A stretch of 64,000 nucleotides of DNA, taken from NCBI GenBank assembly GCA_024760905.1, contig CM045729.1:43767080-43831079 (forward strand), given 5' to 3'. The notes beneath the pieces are model-generated. The model had not been told where the DNA came from. It did no database searches and saw only the letters and a program-made list of their open reading frames with translations. The DNA is from Plotosus lineatus (Eukaryota; Chordata; Actinopteri; Siluriformes; Plotosidae). Made by a program: the position numbers and the translations under genes. Positions 45,401-55,385 of the stretch are shown here, piece after piece (positions within the stretch are counted from its first letter, which is position 1; each line of letters begins with the position of its first letter).

Positions 45401-45623
45401 GTGTTAATGCTTAAAGCTTCACCTTCACCAAGCCAAGCTGACATGAAGCACCATTTATCTGTTATACATGGTGGGAAAAGGGCTACAGATGAGACCCGAA
45501 GGGCTATAGCTGCAGATGAGACACAGAAGCATATCTGCAAAGTCTGCAATGAATACTACCCAACCCGGCATCAGCTGCTGAAACCGGCAGCTAATCACAA
45601 ACTGAAGCGTGGTCGTGCAAAAG
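45401..45623 (+). pseudogene. C2H2 zinc-finger-like fragment
   Basis: The frame from 45401 includes ADMKHHLSVIHGGKR, which looks like the second half of a C2H2 finger (His-x4-His). Then HICKVCNEYYPTRHQLLK has Cys-x2-Cys and the aromatic and Leu positions of a second finger. Where its first zinc His is expected there is Pro (LLKPAANH), so the second finger is probably dead. The segment ends exactly where Tc1 copy 2 begins (45624). It could be a piece of a host gene or of another mobile element. Confidence 0.4.
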
Positions 45624-46926
45624 TTATGTTCAGTTATGTACTCAATACTTGGTCAGGAATTCTTTTGCAGAAATGACTGCTTCTATGTGGCGTGGCATGG
45701 AGGAAATCAGCCTGTGGCACTGCTGGGGTGTTATGGAGGCCCAGGATGTTTCGATAATGACCTTAAGTTCATCCTCAGTGTTGGGACTGGTGTCTCTCAA
45801 CTTTCTCTTCACAATATCCCACAGATTCTCTATGGGGTTCAGGTCAGGGGAGTTGGCAGGCCAATTGAGCACAGTAATGCCATGGTCAGTAAACCATTTA
45901 CCAGTGGTTTTGGCACTGTGAGCAGGTGCCAGATCGTGCTGAAAAACGAAATCTTCATCTCCATAAAGCTTTTCAGAAGATGGAAGCATGAAGTGCTCCA
46001 AAATCTCCTGATAGCTAGCTGCATTGACCCTGCCCTTGATAAAACACAGTGGACCAACCCCAGCAGCTGACATAGCACCCCAGACCATCACTGACTGTGG
46101 GGACTTGACACTGGAATTCAGGCATTTTGGCATTTCCTTCTCCCCAGTCTTCATCCAGACTCTGACACCTTGATTTCCGAATGACATGCAAAATGTCCAG
46201 TGCTGCTTCTCTGTAGCCCAGGTCAGGCGCTTCTGCCGCTGTTTCTGGTTCAAAAGTGGCTTGACCTGGGGAATGCAGCACCTGTAGCCCATTTCCTGCA
46301 CACACCTGTGCACGGTGGCTCTGGATGTTCCTACTCCAGACTCAGTCCACTGCTTCCATAGGTCCCACAAGGTCTGGAATCGACCATTCTCCACAATTTT
46401 CCTCAGGGTCCGGTCACCTCTTCTGGTTGTGCAGCGTTTTCTGCCACACTTTTTCCTTCCCACAGACATCCCACTGAGGTGCCTTGATACAGCACTCTGG
46501 GAACAGCCTATTCACTCAGATTTCTTTCTGTGTCTTATCCTCTTGCCTGAGGGTGTCAATGATGGCCTTCTGGACAGCAGTCAGGTCGGCAGTCTTACCC
46601 ATGATTGCAATTTTGAGTAATGAACCAGGCTGGGAGTTTTTAAAAGCCTCAGGAATCTTTTGCAAGTGTTTAGAGTTAATTCATTGATTCAGATGATTAG
46701 GTTAATAGCTCGTTTAGAGTACCTTTTCATGATATGCTAATTTTTTGAGATAGGAATTTTGGGTTTTCATGAGCTGTATGCCAAAATCATCAGTATTAAC
46801 GTAATAAAAGACCTGAAATATTTCAGTCGGTGTGCAATGAATCTAAAATATATGAAAGTTTCATTTTTATCAGTACATTACAGAAAATAATGAACTTTAT
46901 CACAATATGCTAATTGTTGAGAAGGA
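45624..46926 (-). mobile_element. Tc1-family transposon, copy 2, left arm missing
   Basis: It is the same family as 1006-2620. The right arm is present (words for TTTATCACAATATGC and AGAAGGATCTG, then TA). On the left, homology begins abruptly at TTATGTTCAG, so the left arm of about 280 bp is lost. The right end lies at a TA inside RTE LINE sequence (CTG-TA-AATCATTTTCTCC). Confidence 0.9.
45642..46602 (-). pseudogene. Tc1 transposase lacking first catalytic Asp, open for 275 codons
   Basis: From ATG at 46602 the frame breaks early: compared with copy 1, an AG pair is missing near 46518. The frame open from 46469 to 45642 then covers SVGRKKCGRKRC through to AVISAKEFLTKY. Between KQHWT and FCMSFGN, 14 codons (42 bp) are missing relative to copy 1, the segment VAQWSKVLFSDESK, so the first catalytic Asp is gone without loss of frame. 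The second Asp (FQHDLAPAHSAKTT) and Glu (SPDLNPIENLWDIV) remain. It keeps Trp where copy 1 has a stop. Confidence 0.92.
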
Positions 46927-47268
46927 TCTGTAAATCATTTTCTCCTTCCTTACTGTCCAACCTAGCATACAAGTCATCATACGCCCTCTGTTTGGCCTTT
47001 GACACCGCTACCTACGCCTTACGCTGTGTAACGCGTACGCTGTACGCCTGTTTACTCTCTTTAGTCCTCTCTATGTCCCATTTCTTCTTAGTTAACCTCT
47101 TCTTTTGTACACACTCCTGCACTTCCTCATTCCACCACCAAGTCTCCTTATCTACTGTCCTTCCAGATGACACGCCAAGTATTCTCCTACCTGTCTCCCT
47201 GATCACATTAGCTGTAGTTGTCCAGTCATCTGGAAGCACTTCCTGACCACCCAAAACCTGTTTCAACA
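46927..47268 (-). mobile_element. RTE LINE copy c, first part (linker region)
   Basis: It encodes LKQVLGGQEVLPDDWTTTAN and TWWWNEEVQECVQKKRLTKK, as in copy b at 39617-39979. It is cut at the left by Tc1 copy 2 at a TA, and at the right by a Rex1/L2-like LINE. The sequence resumes at 49370. Confidence 0.87.
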
Positions 47269-49369
47269 TCTCATTTCATTCATTCATTCATTTATTTATT
47301 AATGACCACACAACCAAGTTGGTGGAATTTGCTATCGGTACAGCACTCAGCTATGACAAAAGTTACAAAGGACATTAACAACACACATCATACAACAAAG
47401 ACAGCACACATGAAAACAAATGATTACAAACATTTCCATAACAACTACAGTAATAATAGACAACAAAAAGACAGACAAGGCTGTAATGTACATTCAGTGC
47501 AAAGAGTTCAGAGTCCTTATGACTGTAGGGAAAAAACTGTTCTTGAAACGGGATGTTGTGGTGGGTAGAGATCGATATCGCCTCCTAGAGGGCAGCGGTT
47601 GAAACAAATGATGGGCAGGATGAGAGGGATCAGAGGTGATTTTTTGTGCTCTTAAGATTGAGCGTTTATGATAAATTGATTGGACTGATGGAAGGGGGGT
47701 GCCAATGATCCTGGATGATTTATTGACAATGCGCTGTAGTTTTTTCTGTGAGTTGATGTCTAGGCTGCCATACCAAACTGTTATGGATGAAGTGAGAGTG
47801 CTCTCAATGATGGCGGAGTAGAAACGGAGGAGGAGATTTGTTTTCACTCTGAATTTCTTGAGCTGTCTCAGGAAAAACAGTCTTTGGTGGACTTTTTTGT
47901 GAATGTAGTCTGTGTTAGTGTTCCATTTTAGTGTATTGTTTATGTGAGTGCCGAGAAATTTGAACGAGTCAGTTATGGCTATGGGTTCATTAGAGATGTG
48001 AATGGGAGTTTTGAGTGAGGCTGTGTGCCTGAAGTCAATTATTAGTTCTTGTGTTTTGGATGGGTTGAGCTGGAGATTGTTTTCTTGGCACCAGGAGACA
48101 GCTTGGGCTACTTGTTAGCAGTACTGGTGTTCATTATCCATAGTTATGAGTCCAATGATAGTAGTGTCGTCTGCATACTTAAAAATGGAAACTGAACTGT
48201 GATGGGATGTCATATGGTTTGTGTACAGAGAAAAAAGCCATGGTGAGAGGACGCAACCCTGGGGGACACCTGTGCTGAGGGTCAGAGGTCGAGATGAGAG
48301 GTTACCCATCTTAACCCTTTGTTGCCTTTTCCATAGGAAGCTCCATAACCAATGGCATAGACAGGGGTCAATGTTCATGTCCGTCAGTTTATTGAAGAGG
48401 TTGACCAGGTTTATTGTGTTAAAAGCAGAACTGAAATCAATGAAAAGGATACGGGCATAGCTGTTAGGAGACTCAAGGTGCTGTAAGATGTGGTAGAGGG
48501 CCAGGTTGACGGCATCCTCAACAGACCTGTTGGCACGGTAAGCAAATTGATGAGGGTCGAGCAGGGGGGTAGTGGATGCCTTCAGATGATTGGTCTGTAG
48601 TCGTTGAGACATGAGATCTTTGATGATTTTGGGACAGGGATTATGGATGAAACCTTGAAACACAGTGGAACTGTACAGTGGCGGAGGGACGTATTAAAGA
48701 TGGAGGTGAATATTGGGGCCAGTTTAGCTGCGCAGTACTTAAGAACAGCAGGGGTGATCCCGTCTGGGCCAGCTGCTTTCCTCTTGTTATTTTTCTTAAA
48801 GATGTTCCTGATCTCTTCCTCCTGGATGTGAAATGAGGGGTGTGGGAGGGGGAGAGGGAGGGGATAGGGGGGGACTGGGGACTGTTCAAACCTCCCATAG
48901 AACTCATTGAGTTTGTTTGGAAGGTCTATATCAATGTCAGATGAAATGGAGGGGTTTTTTTTTTTTGTAATCAGTCATGTCCTTTAGTTTTTTCCATACA
49001 TATCGGGTATTGTTTGATGTGATCTGATGTTCCAGCTTTATTGCATAGTTTGATTTAGCTTTCCTGAGTGCAGACCTCAATTGATATTTGGCAGTGGTGT
49101 ATGACTCCTTGTCTCCGCTGAGGAAAGCAGAGTTCTTTTTCTTGCGTATGAGTAAGATATCTTTTGTAAACCAAGGTTTGTTATTACTGTATGCCTCCAC
49201 AGTTTTTGTTGGGATACACAGATCCACGCAGAAGTTGATGTATGACGTCACCACGTCCGTGAGCACGTCGAGGCAGTTCTCACCTGCACTGAATACATCC
49301 CAATCAGTGCATTCAAAACAGCCTCTCAAAGTCTCAACGGCTGCCCTGGACCAGGACTTAACTGTTTTC
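47269..49369 (-). mobile_element. Rex1/L2-like LINE inserted in an RTE LINE
   Basis: About 2.1 kb on the minus strand, lacking the endonuclease. The 3' tail at the left is a run of AATG units (plus strand CATTCATTCATTCATT). The RTE sequence breaks at TTTCAAC (47265) and resumes at CTCCTTGAAG (49370), which in copy b lie adjacent. A short shared word, AAACAG on the minus strand, occurs at both joins and may be a target duplication. Confidence 0.87.
47494..49360 (-). pseudogene. Rex1/L2-like reverse transcriptase, 5'-truncated, few lesions
   Basis: From the right: TLRGCFECTDWDVF and NNKPWFTKDILLIRKKKNSA (linker), then, in another frame, RKAAGPDGITPAVLKYCAAK and a join into LDPHQFAYRANRSVEDAVNL. 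Next come ILFIDFSSAFNTINL, STGVPQGCVLSPWLFSLYTN and IFKYADDTTIIGLI, with the DD catalytic pair, all open from 48663 to 48115. After a TAA at about 48115 the frame continues QAVSWCQENNLQLNPSKTQE and ends with FYSAIIESTLTSSITVWYG and RYRSLPTTTSRFKNSFFPTV to 47494. All RT core motifs are kept. The clade is set by the YADDTTIIGL and FSSAFNTI style; L2 and Rex1 are not separated here. Confidence 0.83.
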
Positions 49370-49945
49370 TCCTTGAAGACAACACGACACTCTTCCTTTT
49401 TCAGCTTCCATCACTTTGTCTTCTGCTCTGCCTTTACCTTCTTCAAGATGTAGTCTACCTGTGTGCTCCTGTCTTCACTTTTATAAGTCACCCTATGCTC
49501 CTCTCTTTTCTGGAAGAAAGTATTCACCACAGCCATTTCCATCCTTTTTGCAAAAGCTATTAACATCTGTCCTTCTGTGTTCCTGTCCTGGATACCAAAC
49601 CTGCCCATCACTTCCTCGTCCTCTCTGTTGCCTGCACCAACATGTCCGTTGAAGTCTGCACCAATGACCACTCTTTCACCTCTGGGGGTATTCTGCATCA
49701 CTTCATCTAACTCACTCCAGAATCTCTCCTTCTCTTCTAGCCCACATCCTGCCTGTGGGGCATAAGCACTAACAACATTGAACATCACACCTTCAATTTC
49801 TAACTTGAGACTCATCACTCTGTCTGACACTCTTTTCACTTCTAGAACATTCCTGACCAACCCCTCATTCAAGATAACTCCTACTCTTTTCTCTTCCCAT
49901 CCAAACCATGAAAAAAACAGCTTAAACCCAGCTCCTAAGCTACTG
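49370..49945 (-). mobile_element. RTE LINE copy c, second part (endonuclease region)
   Basis: It encodes NVLEVKRVSDRVMSLKLEIE, VVSAYAPQAGCGLEEKERFW and VVIGADFNGHVGAGNREDEE, and ends with VNTFFQKREEHRVTYKSEDR and VDYIL. Compared with copy b about 130 bp are missing near 49447. The 5' end stops at about 49945, next to a C-rich run and a (CA)n tract. Confidence 0.87.
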
Positions 49946-49997
49946 TCGTGAGGGCGGGCATTTGTTTGTGCCCCCCCCCCACCCCCCACGGCTGCAT

Positions 49998-50008
49998 TAT
50001 GTGTATGT

Positions 50009-50061
<53 letters not shown>

Positions 50062-50080
50062 CACATACACACACACACCA
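49998..50080. repeat. (CA)n, (TA)n, (CA)n microsatellite
   Basis: Compound dinucleotide repeat between the LINE end and a MITE fragment. Confidence 0.95.
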
Positions 50081-50081
50081 A

Positions 50082-50300
50082 AGGATCCCTCACTTTCCAC
50101 GGTTAAGTGGGACCGAGATCCCCCCGCAACCATCGAATTTCACGAAGTAGGTTTACCCCTCCCCCGACTGACGTATACGTACATGTCAGTGTGTATATAA
50201 TATCGATAAATACATATTCAATGCTACAAATGCTTATAATAACAATTAAACATTTTAAAATAATGCATAAGCAAAAAGTTATTTTGACATTCCTACCCAC
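50082..50300 (+). mobile_element. MITE left fragment, CAGGGAT-end class
   Basis: AGGATCCCTCACTTTCCACG then GTACATGTCAGTGTGTATAT match the left arm of the MITE at 19303-20013. There is no right end. Confidence 0.75.
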
Positions 50301-52663
50301 AGGTATAAACCCATGGTGCCATATAGTAGCCAGATATCCAATTTGAGGGCAAATCCTCCAGTCTTTAACCCAATGTTTCTATTAGATATTCTAAGTAATC
50401 TACCAATCTGACCAATTTAGCATAGGTAATGAAGACAAATCATGAAATGACTCCTAAACTACACTATCTAATCGAACATCCTTGATACTTTCAAGTGAAA
50501 TTCTGATAAGATTTACAAACCCTCATTAAAACACTCACTTAGGATTTTTTTGTATTGAAACATAGTAGATTGGAGTATTTATTTGTAAATGTTTAGCATT
50601 ACCTTTACTCCAGAATGTAATCATTGTTATCTTCTAAACAGAAAACAAACCATGTTTACTATGCATCTTATTGTAGGAGAATGAATTTTAATCACTAGTT
50701 TCATGAGCTTTTTACAGCTATACTCCTTTTCTTCTGCTGAAGCTGCTGTTGGCTTTTATAGCTACTGCAGTGTCTTCTGTTTACACCCATAATCCCTTAT
50801 CTGTGGAGGCAGACCAGGGTTAACTCAGAGAAAGAAAAAATTTATGAGCTGATGAATGATTCACGTGAACAGTGGGATGAGGTCTAGCTTCCATTACATT
50901 ACTCTTAGGAATCATGAGAAGAGAGCTGGAATTGAAGGAAAAGAAGCACGTGTGTGAGTGTGTTAATACATACGCACGTGCACACACACAGACACTTACA
51001 ATAGCACTGATCATCTTGAACATAAAAAAATATTAAATTATGCAAAAAATTATCAATGCTTCAACAGTATACTGAGCACCATGGAGCTGTGAAGCAGAAC
51101 TTGTATTTCCAATCTATATTCAACCACATCTAGACCTAACAAAAGCCAAAGTATCATACTTTCCTAGAGTTTACTACAATATTATATCTACTTTAAACAC
51201 TCGTAAGAGAGGGCGGTGTATAAACTTTTGTGACTTAACACAACTCCAACATAACACAAGGAACAAGACATCACAAAGACCGTGATGAAGCTTGTCCTCT
51301 TCAATATCTGTCTCATATTAAATACTCCTTTATCGTGTGTACACAGGGTTGTATACAAAGACTTTAGTATATCTAGTTATGGAAGATATCACTTATAATG
51401 CAAAACCATCTTATCCCTTCTTTCAGATCTTGATTATCTGGCAAATCAAGAAAAAGCCTTTTAAGTGATTAGCCAGGCAAAGAGAACTGATTTCAGCAGA
51501 TCTGTATTAGTCTCAGTTATAGAATATGCCTGCAAGCAAACACGGATCACAACACTGTGAGAGAAGCAAATCTGGAGGAGGACACAGACTGTAGCAATGC
51601 AGAGACGATGGCCGAACTTCCAGAGTAGAGCTGAGGCTTAGTTAATGCAAAGAGCTCAGGCAGTATTCAAACAGCTCACTCAACAAAAATGACTAATATA
51701 AAGATTTAGGCACTGCCTAAAAGCAGAGCACTGAAAACCTAACTTCTCCCGATATAAAATGCCAATGTGAATCTGTTTTGATTAGGCTATCGATGACATA
51801 ATATCAAGTGACCGTCACATTATCACCACACCCTCACCACTGTTGCTTTGTCTGAAAGTATTACACAACTGAGATAAGTTTCTTTATCGAAAACACAATA
51901 TCATCAAATGATAGCAAGATCCAGTTGTTAAAATAACAATAAGTTGTTAAAAAAGATTCATCCTGGTTCTTGAGTTGCCAAAGCTTAGGAGCTCCGCTTT
52001 CGGTTGGTTAAAATTAAAACAGGAAGTTGGGACTTGGCTCCCAGCAAGAACAAATAGATGGATGAAGAGATGGATTGAAAAATTGAATGACAGATGAAAA
52101 GAGAAACTGAAAAGCCTTTAATAGGTTCCTAATCATGAATCTTGTAAGTTCTGGGCAGAAAATCTCAGACCAATATGAGAACAGCATGTAACAGATCACA
52201 CCATTCCAACCAAACACAGAAGATCCCACTGGCTTTTCCAAAAGTCACCCTCTTCTAAATAAATATGAATAAAGGGCTGAATATTCTACATAAGTTCAGA
52301 GCTTTGAAGCTGTTTGACATATCACAGAATAATGTCATTCCTCCAACAGATCCAGAAACTGCCATCGAAAGATTTGGGGATGCACTTGGCATGGCCTGGG
52401 AATTAAAGCTTCTACCCAAGAAAACTACTTTTTGCCATGCAAATAAAACTCACTAGTTTCAACAGAAAGTATGATCACAGTGCATGGGATAGTGCTGATG
52501 CCTACAGGGCAGAAGATTCAACCACTGTGTTCACATGCATTTCTTTGAGGTATTTTAGTTCAAATATACAGAACAGCTCCCCACAAGATTTTTTCTGTTC
52601 ATAACCAATTCATTCACTCATGACACTGCCAATGTTCAATGTTTAAAAATTATATATATACAT
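50301..52663. other. No gene seen
   Basis: About 2.4 kb of AT-rich unique sequence. The short frames near 52014-52456 have no recognisable domain. Confidence 0.4.
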
Positions 52664-52673
52664 ACACACACAC

Positions 52674-52677
<4 letters not shown>

Positions 52678-52750
<73 letters not shown>

Positions 52751-52769
52751 TAGATAGATAGACAGGCAG

Positions 52770-52839
<70 letters not shown>

Positions 52840-52858
52840 CTGCCTGTCTATCTATCTA

Positions 52859-52936
<78 letters not shown>
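52678..52936. repeat. Near-perfect palindrome of about 260 bp
   Basis: Left arm: (TA)n, (GA)n, TAGATAGATAGACAGGCAGA, CACACATTTTA, (TA)n. Right arm in reverse order: TAAAATGTGTGTCTGCCTGT, CTATCTATCTATC, (CT)n, (TA)n. The centre is near 52804-52805 within a TA run. The non-simple core of each arm (about 30 bp) matches completely. The left (GA)n run and the right (CT)n run differ slightly in length. Flanking CA tracts lie in the same, not inverted, direction. Confidence 0.9.
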
Positions 52937-52944
<8 letters not shown>

Positions 52945-52954
<10 letters not shown>

Positions 52955-53271
52955 GATAAAAGAACAATAAAAGAGTTTTACTGGTATTTGTATTATTCAT
53001 TTTGTAGTATCAACCAAATTACACGAAAGCTGAAAATAAACAGAAAACAGCATAATAAAAAATAAATAAATAAAGACCCTTTAATGTTCCCTCCTGGTGC
53101 TGTTCCTTTAAATATTTTCCCCAATGTAAAATCGAGCCAATCAACATGAATGTCAACTTTAGCACATGGCACGTTGAACCAATCACACAAAGGTCAACTT
53201 CAGTACATGGCACACTGAAAAGCACATGGCCAGGAACGTGCTTAAATTTATGAAGTTAATGAGCAGGAACA
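52945..53271. other. No gene seen; short internal repeat
   Basis: The words AAGGTCAACTTCAGTACATGG and ATGTCAACTTTAGCACATGG form an imperfect direct repeat at about 53150-53215. No coding signal. Confidence 0.35.
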
Positions 53272-53980
53272 TCAGGTGGAACTCAATTCATCACTGTCTG
53301 ATGAAAACTCGTCATCACTTTCTGATGAAATCGCCTGGTGTGGGTCCTTCAAATCCTTCAAAGGAATCGCTGTTCATCAGACTGTTCGAACAATAAATGA
53401 TCTTCATTGCTCTCTAAATTATATTATATTAATTATATTAATCATATTACCGATCTCGGAAAGAGGACAGTTCTGACGTTTTCTCATTCTGATAACACAT
53501 TGCAGAAATGACATCATTTTTTCACCTAAAACTCCCTCGCTTTTCTGTGCCACATGAGTTGCTCTTCGAAAAAGTAATTTTATTTTGTTTCATCAATGAC
53601 CTAAGCCAGCCACAACTTGCTGTAAATGATTGGTTGCCTTCCTCCTTATGCAGTTGTACTGCTTCCCGTTTAAGAGCCTTGCCAGTCACTCTTGTCCCTT
53701 GTTTCCAGCGCGCTTCGAGCCATGAAATAAGTTCTTGTTCGATACGCATATAAACAACCTTTCTTCCACCAGCCTTTCGTTTTCGTTTTGTTTTGTCTAC
53801 CATTTCACGGAAATATTGTTCTTCTTTTCGCCATTCATGTACATGTTTCCGATCAACATTAAATTGTTTTGATGCTGCAGAATTTGTTGAATTCTTTGCG
53901 AATTCTATCACTTTCAGCTTGAATAAGATATCATACGCTTTTACACGTTTCGCTTTGTACAACGAAGTTGCATACATCAT
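53272..53980 (-). pseudogene. Pogo/Jerky-like transposase, internally deleted
   Basis: From ATG at 53980 or just inside: a Brinker/psq-type HTH (AYDILFKLKVIEFAKNSTNS then VHEWRKEEQYFREMV), a basic segment (KTKRKRKAGGRK), then a CENP-B-type HTH (EQELISWLEARWKQGTRVTG then FTASCGWLRSLMKQNKITFS). At about 53570 a one-base shift follows; the other frame continues ATHVAQKSEGVLGEKMMSFL and RMRKRQNCPLSEIGNM. In related transposases IGN is followed by the first catalytic Asp block. Here the sequence turns into a TA-rich stretch of about 50 bp, and then only an acidic C-terminus follows (DPHQAISSESDDEFSSDSDE, stop at 53272). The DDE core is therefore deleted. A spliced host gene is possible but less likely. 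Confidence 0.72.
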
Positions 53981-54128
53981 AACATCTGATCTTTGTTTAA
54001 AAAGAATTAAAACACTTTACCAGTGTTAAAAACTTAAAAAGCAATACCATCTGGAAAGATTACACATTTAGTAGTTACGTCATGTACATACAGATTACCT
54101 TTGGGTCAAAACGATACCTCCTTTAAGC
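53981..54128. promoter_or_regulatory. Shared divergent upstream region
   Basis: This stretch of 148 bp separates the minus-strand pogo-like start from the plus-strand HIRAN-like start. It contains a CRE-like word TTACGTCA at about 54074 and a dyad in CACTTTACCAGTGTTAAA near 54013. A bidirectional promoter is inferred from the arrangement. Confidence 0.4.
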
Positions 54129-54395
54129 ATGGCATCAACTTTAATATGTGATAGTTCTATTCGAGAATTTCATATTTATCGTAATATTTGGCGACCCTTC
54201 CTTAACGCACAGTTAACAACATACCATCGGCGGTCTAATCCTCATAGTGTTTCTGTAGCAGTTTCTAATGGTTCATCGGTTGTTGGACATTTACCAACAG
54301 AAAACAGCAAAATATTTTCCTGTTCTTTTAAAGCACAACGGAACAATCAAATGTGTTGTTACTGATGAACATTATAGACATTCCCCAGTGGCAGG
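54129..54395 (+). pseudogene. HIRAN-like small protein, one frameshift
   Basis: From ATG at 54129 the frame reads REFHIYRNIWRPFLNAQLTT, then NPHSVSVAVSNGSSVVGHLP and TENSKIF. After a one-base shift near 54322 it goes on LKHNGTIKCVVTDEHYRHSP and VAGG. The order (aromatic start, Trp-x-Pro, NPH...V, VGHLP, K/S-rich helix, then a strand with TIKCVVT) resembles HIRAN domains, which in helicase-like proteins bind 3' DNA ends. It ends where an LTR fragment begins. No partner domain is visible. The identification rests on pattern only. Confidence 0.6.
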
Positions 54396-54516
54396 GGGGT
54401 GTGATGTCAGCAACTTTCAGCCAGACCCAAAAATGCAGGAAACAGAGTATGAACACGGATGACCTTTATTGTTCACACGGAAGGCAGACCACTGGGAAAA
54501 CGTCGTCTATCGTCGT
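54395..54516 (-). repeat. LTR-like fragment, reverse of 4740-4870
   Basis: CAGCCAGACCCAAAAATGCA then ATGACCTTTATTGTTCAC are, on the minus strand, AATAAAGGTCAT and TGCATTTTTGGGTCTGGCTG, matching the fragment at 4740-4870. It joins the HIRAN-like ORF on the left and RTE sequence on the right. Confidence 0.6.
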
Positions 54517-55197
54517 AACTCTCCTATCGCACATCACACCGGACACTTTTCTCCAACCATTCCAGCCTGCCTGCACACGCTTCTTCACCTCTTTTCCACA
54601 CTCTCCATTGCTCTGGATTGTTGAGCCCAAGTACTTAAAATCCTCCACCTTCGTTATCTCTGCTCCCTGTAACATCACCGTTCCTCCTGGGTCCTTCTCA
54701 TTTACACACATGTATTCTGATTTTTTTCTGAGGCTAACCTTCATTCCTCTCCTTTCCAGGGCATACCTCCACCTCTCTAGATTTTCTTGCACTTGTTCTC
54801 TGCTCTCACTACAGATCACAATGTCATCTGCAAACATCATAGTCCATGGAGATTCTTGTCTCACCTCGTCTGTCAGCCTGTCCATCACCATAGCAAACAA
54901 GAAGGGGCTCAGAGCTGACCCTTGATGCAGTCCCACCTCCACCTTGAATTCGTCGGTCACACTGACAGCACACCTCACCACTGTCTTACATCTCTCATAC
55001 ATGTCCTGCACCACTCTAACATACTTCTCTGCCACTCCAGACTTCCTCATGCAATACCACAGTTCTTCTCTTGGCACCCTGTCATATGCTTTTTCCAGAT
55101 CCACAAAGGCACAATGTAGTTCCCTCTGACCTTCTCTGTACTTCTCTATTAACATCCTCAAAGCAAACATTGCATCTGTGGTGCTCTTTCTTGGCAT
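54517..55197 (-). pseudogene. RTE reverse transcriptase core, uninterrupted
   Basis: Open from [20 protein letters not shown] through [40 protein letters not shown] and [20 protein letters not shown] to GKEVKKRVQAGWNGWRKVSG. The DD catalytic pair and all central RT blocks are in one frame, the best preserved RT core in the window. The thumb and C-terminus are missing. Confidence 0.88.
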
Positions 55198-55385
55198 GAA
55201 ACCAAACTTTTGCCCTTAGTCTAGCTTCCACTATTCTTTCCCATAACTTCATCGTATGGCTCATCAACTTTATCCCTCTGTAGTTGCTGCAACTCTGCAC
55301 GTCTCACTTGTTCTTAAAAATGGGCACCAGCACACTTCTCCTCCACTCCTCCGGCATCTGCTCACTCTCTAGTACCTTGTTGAAT
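54517..55385 (-). mobile_element. RTE LINE copy d, internal RT fragment
   Basis: The fragment covers the RT core and is cut at both sides: at the left within CDRRV by the LTR fragment, at the right near 55385. The match to copy b is continuous except for small gaps near 55208. Confidence 0.87.
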
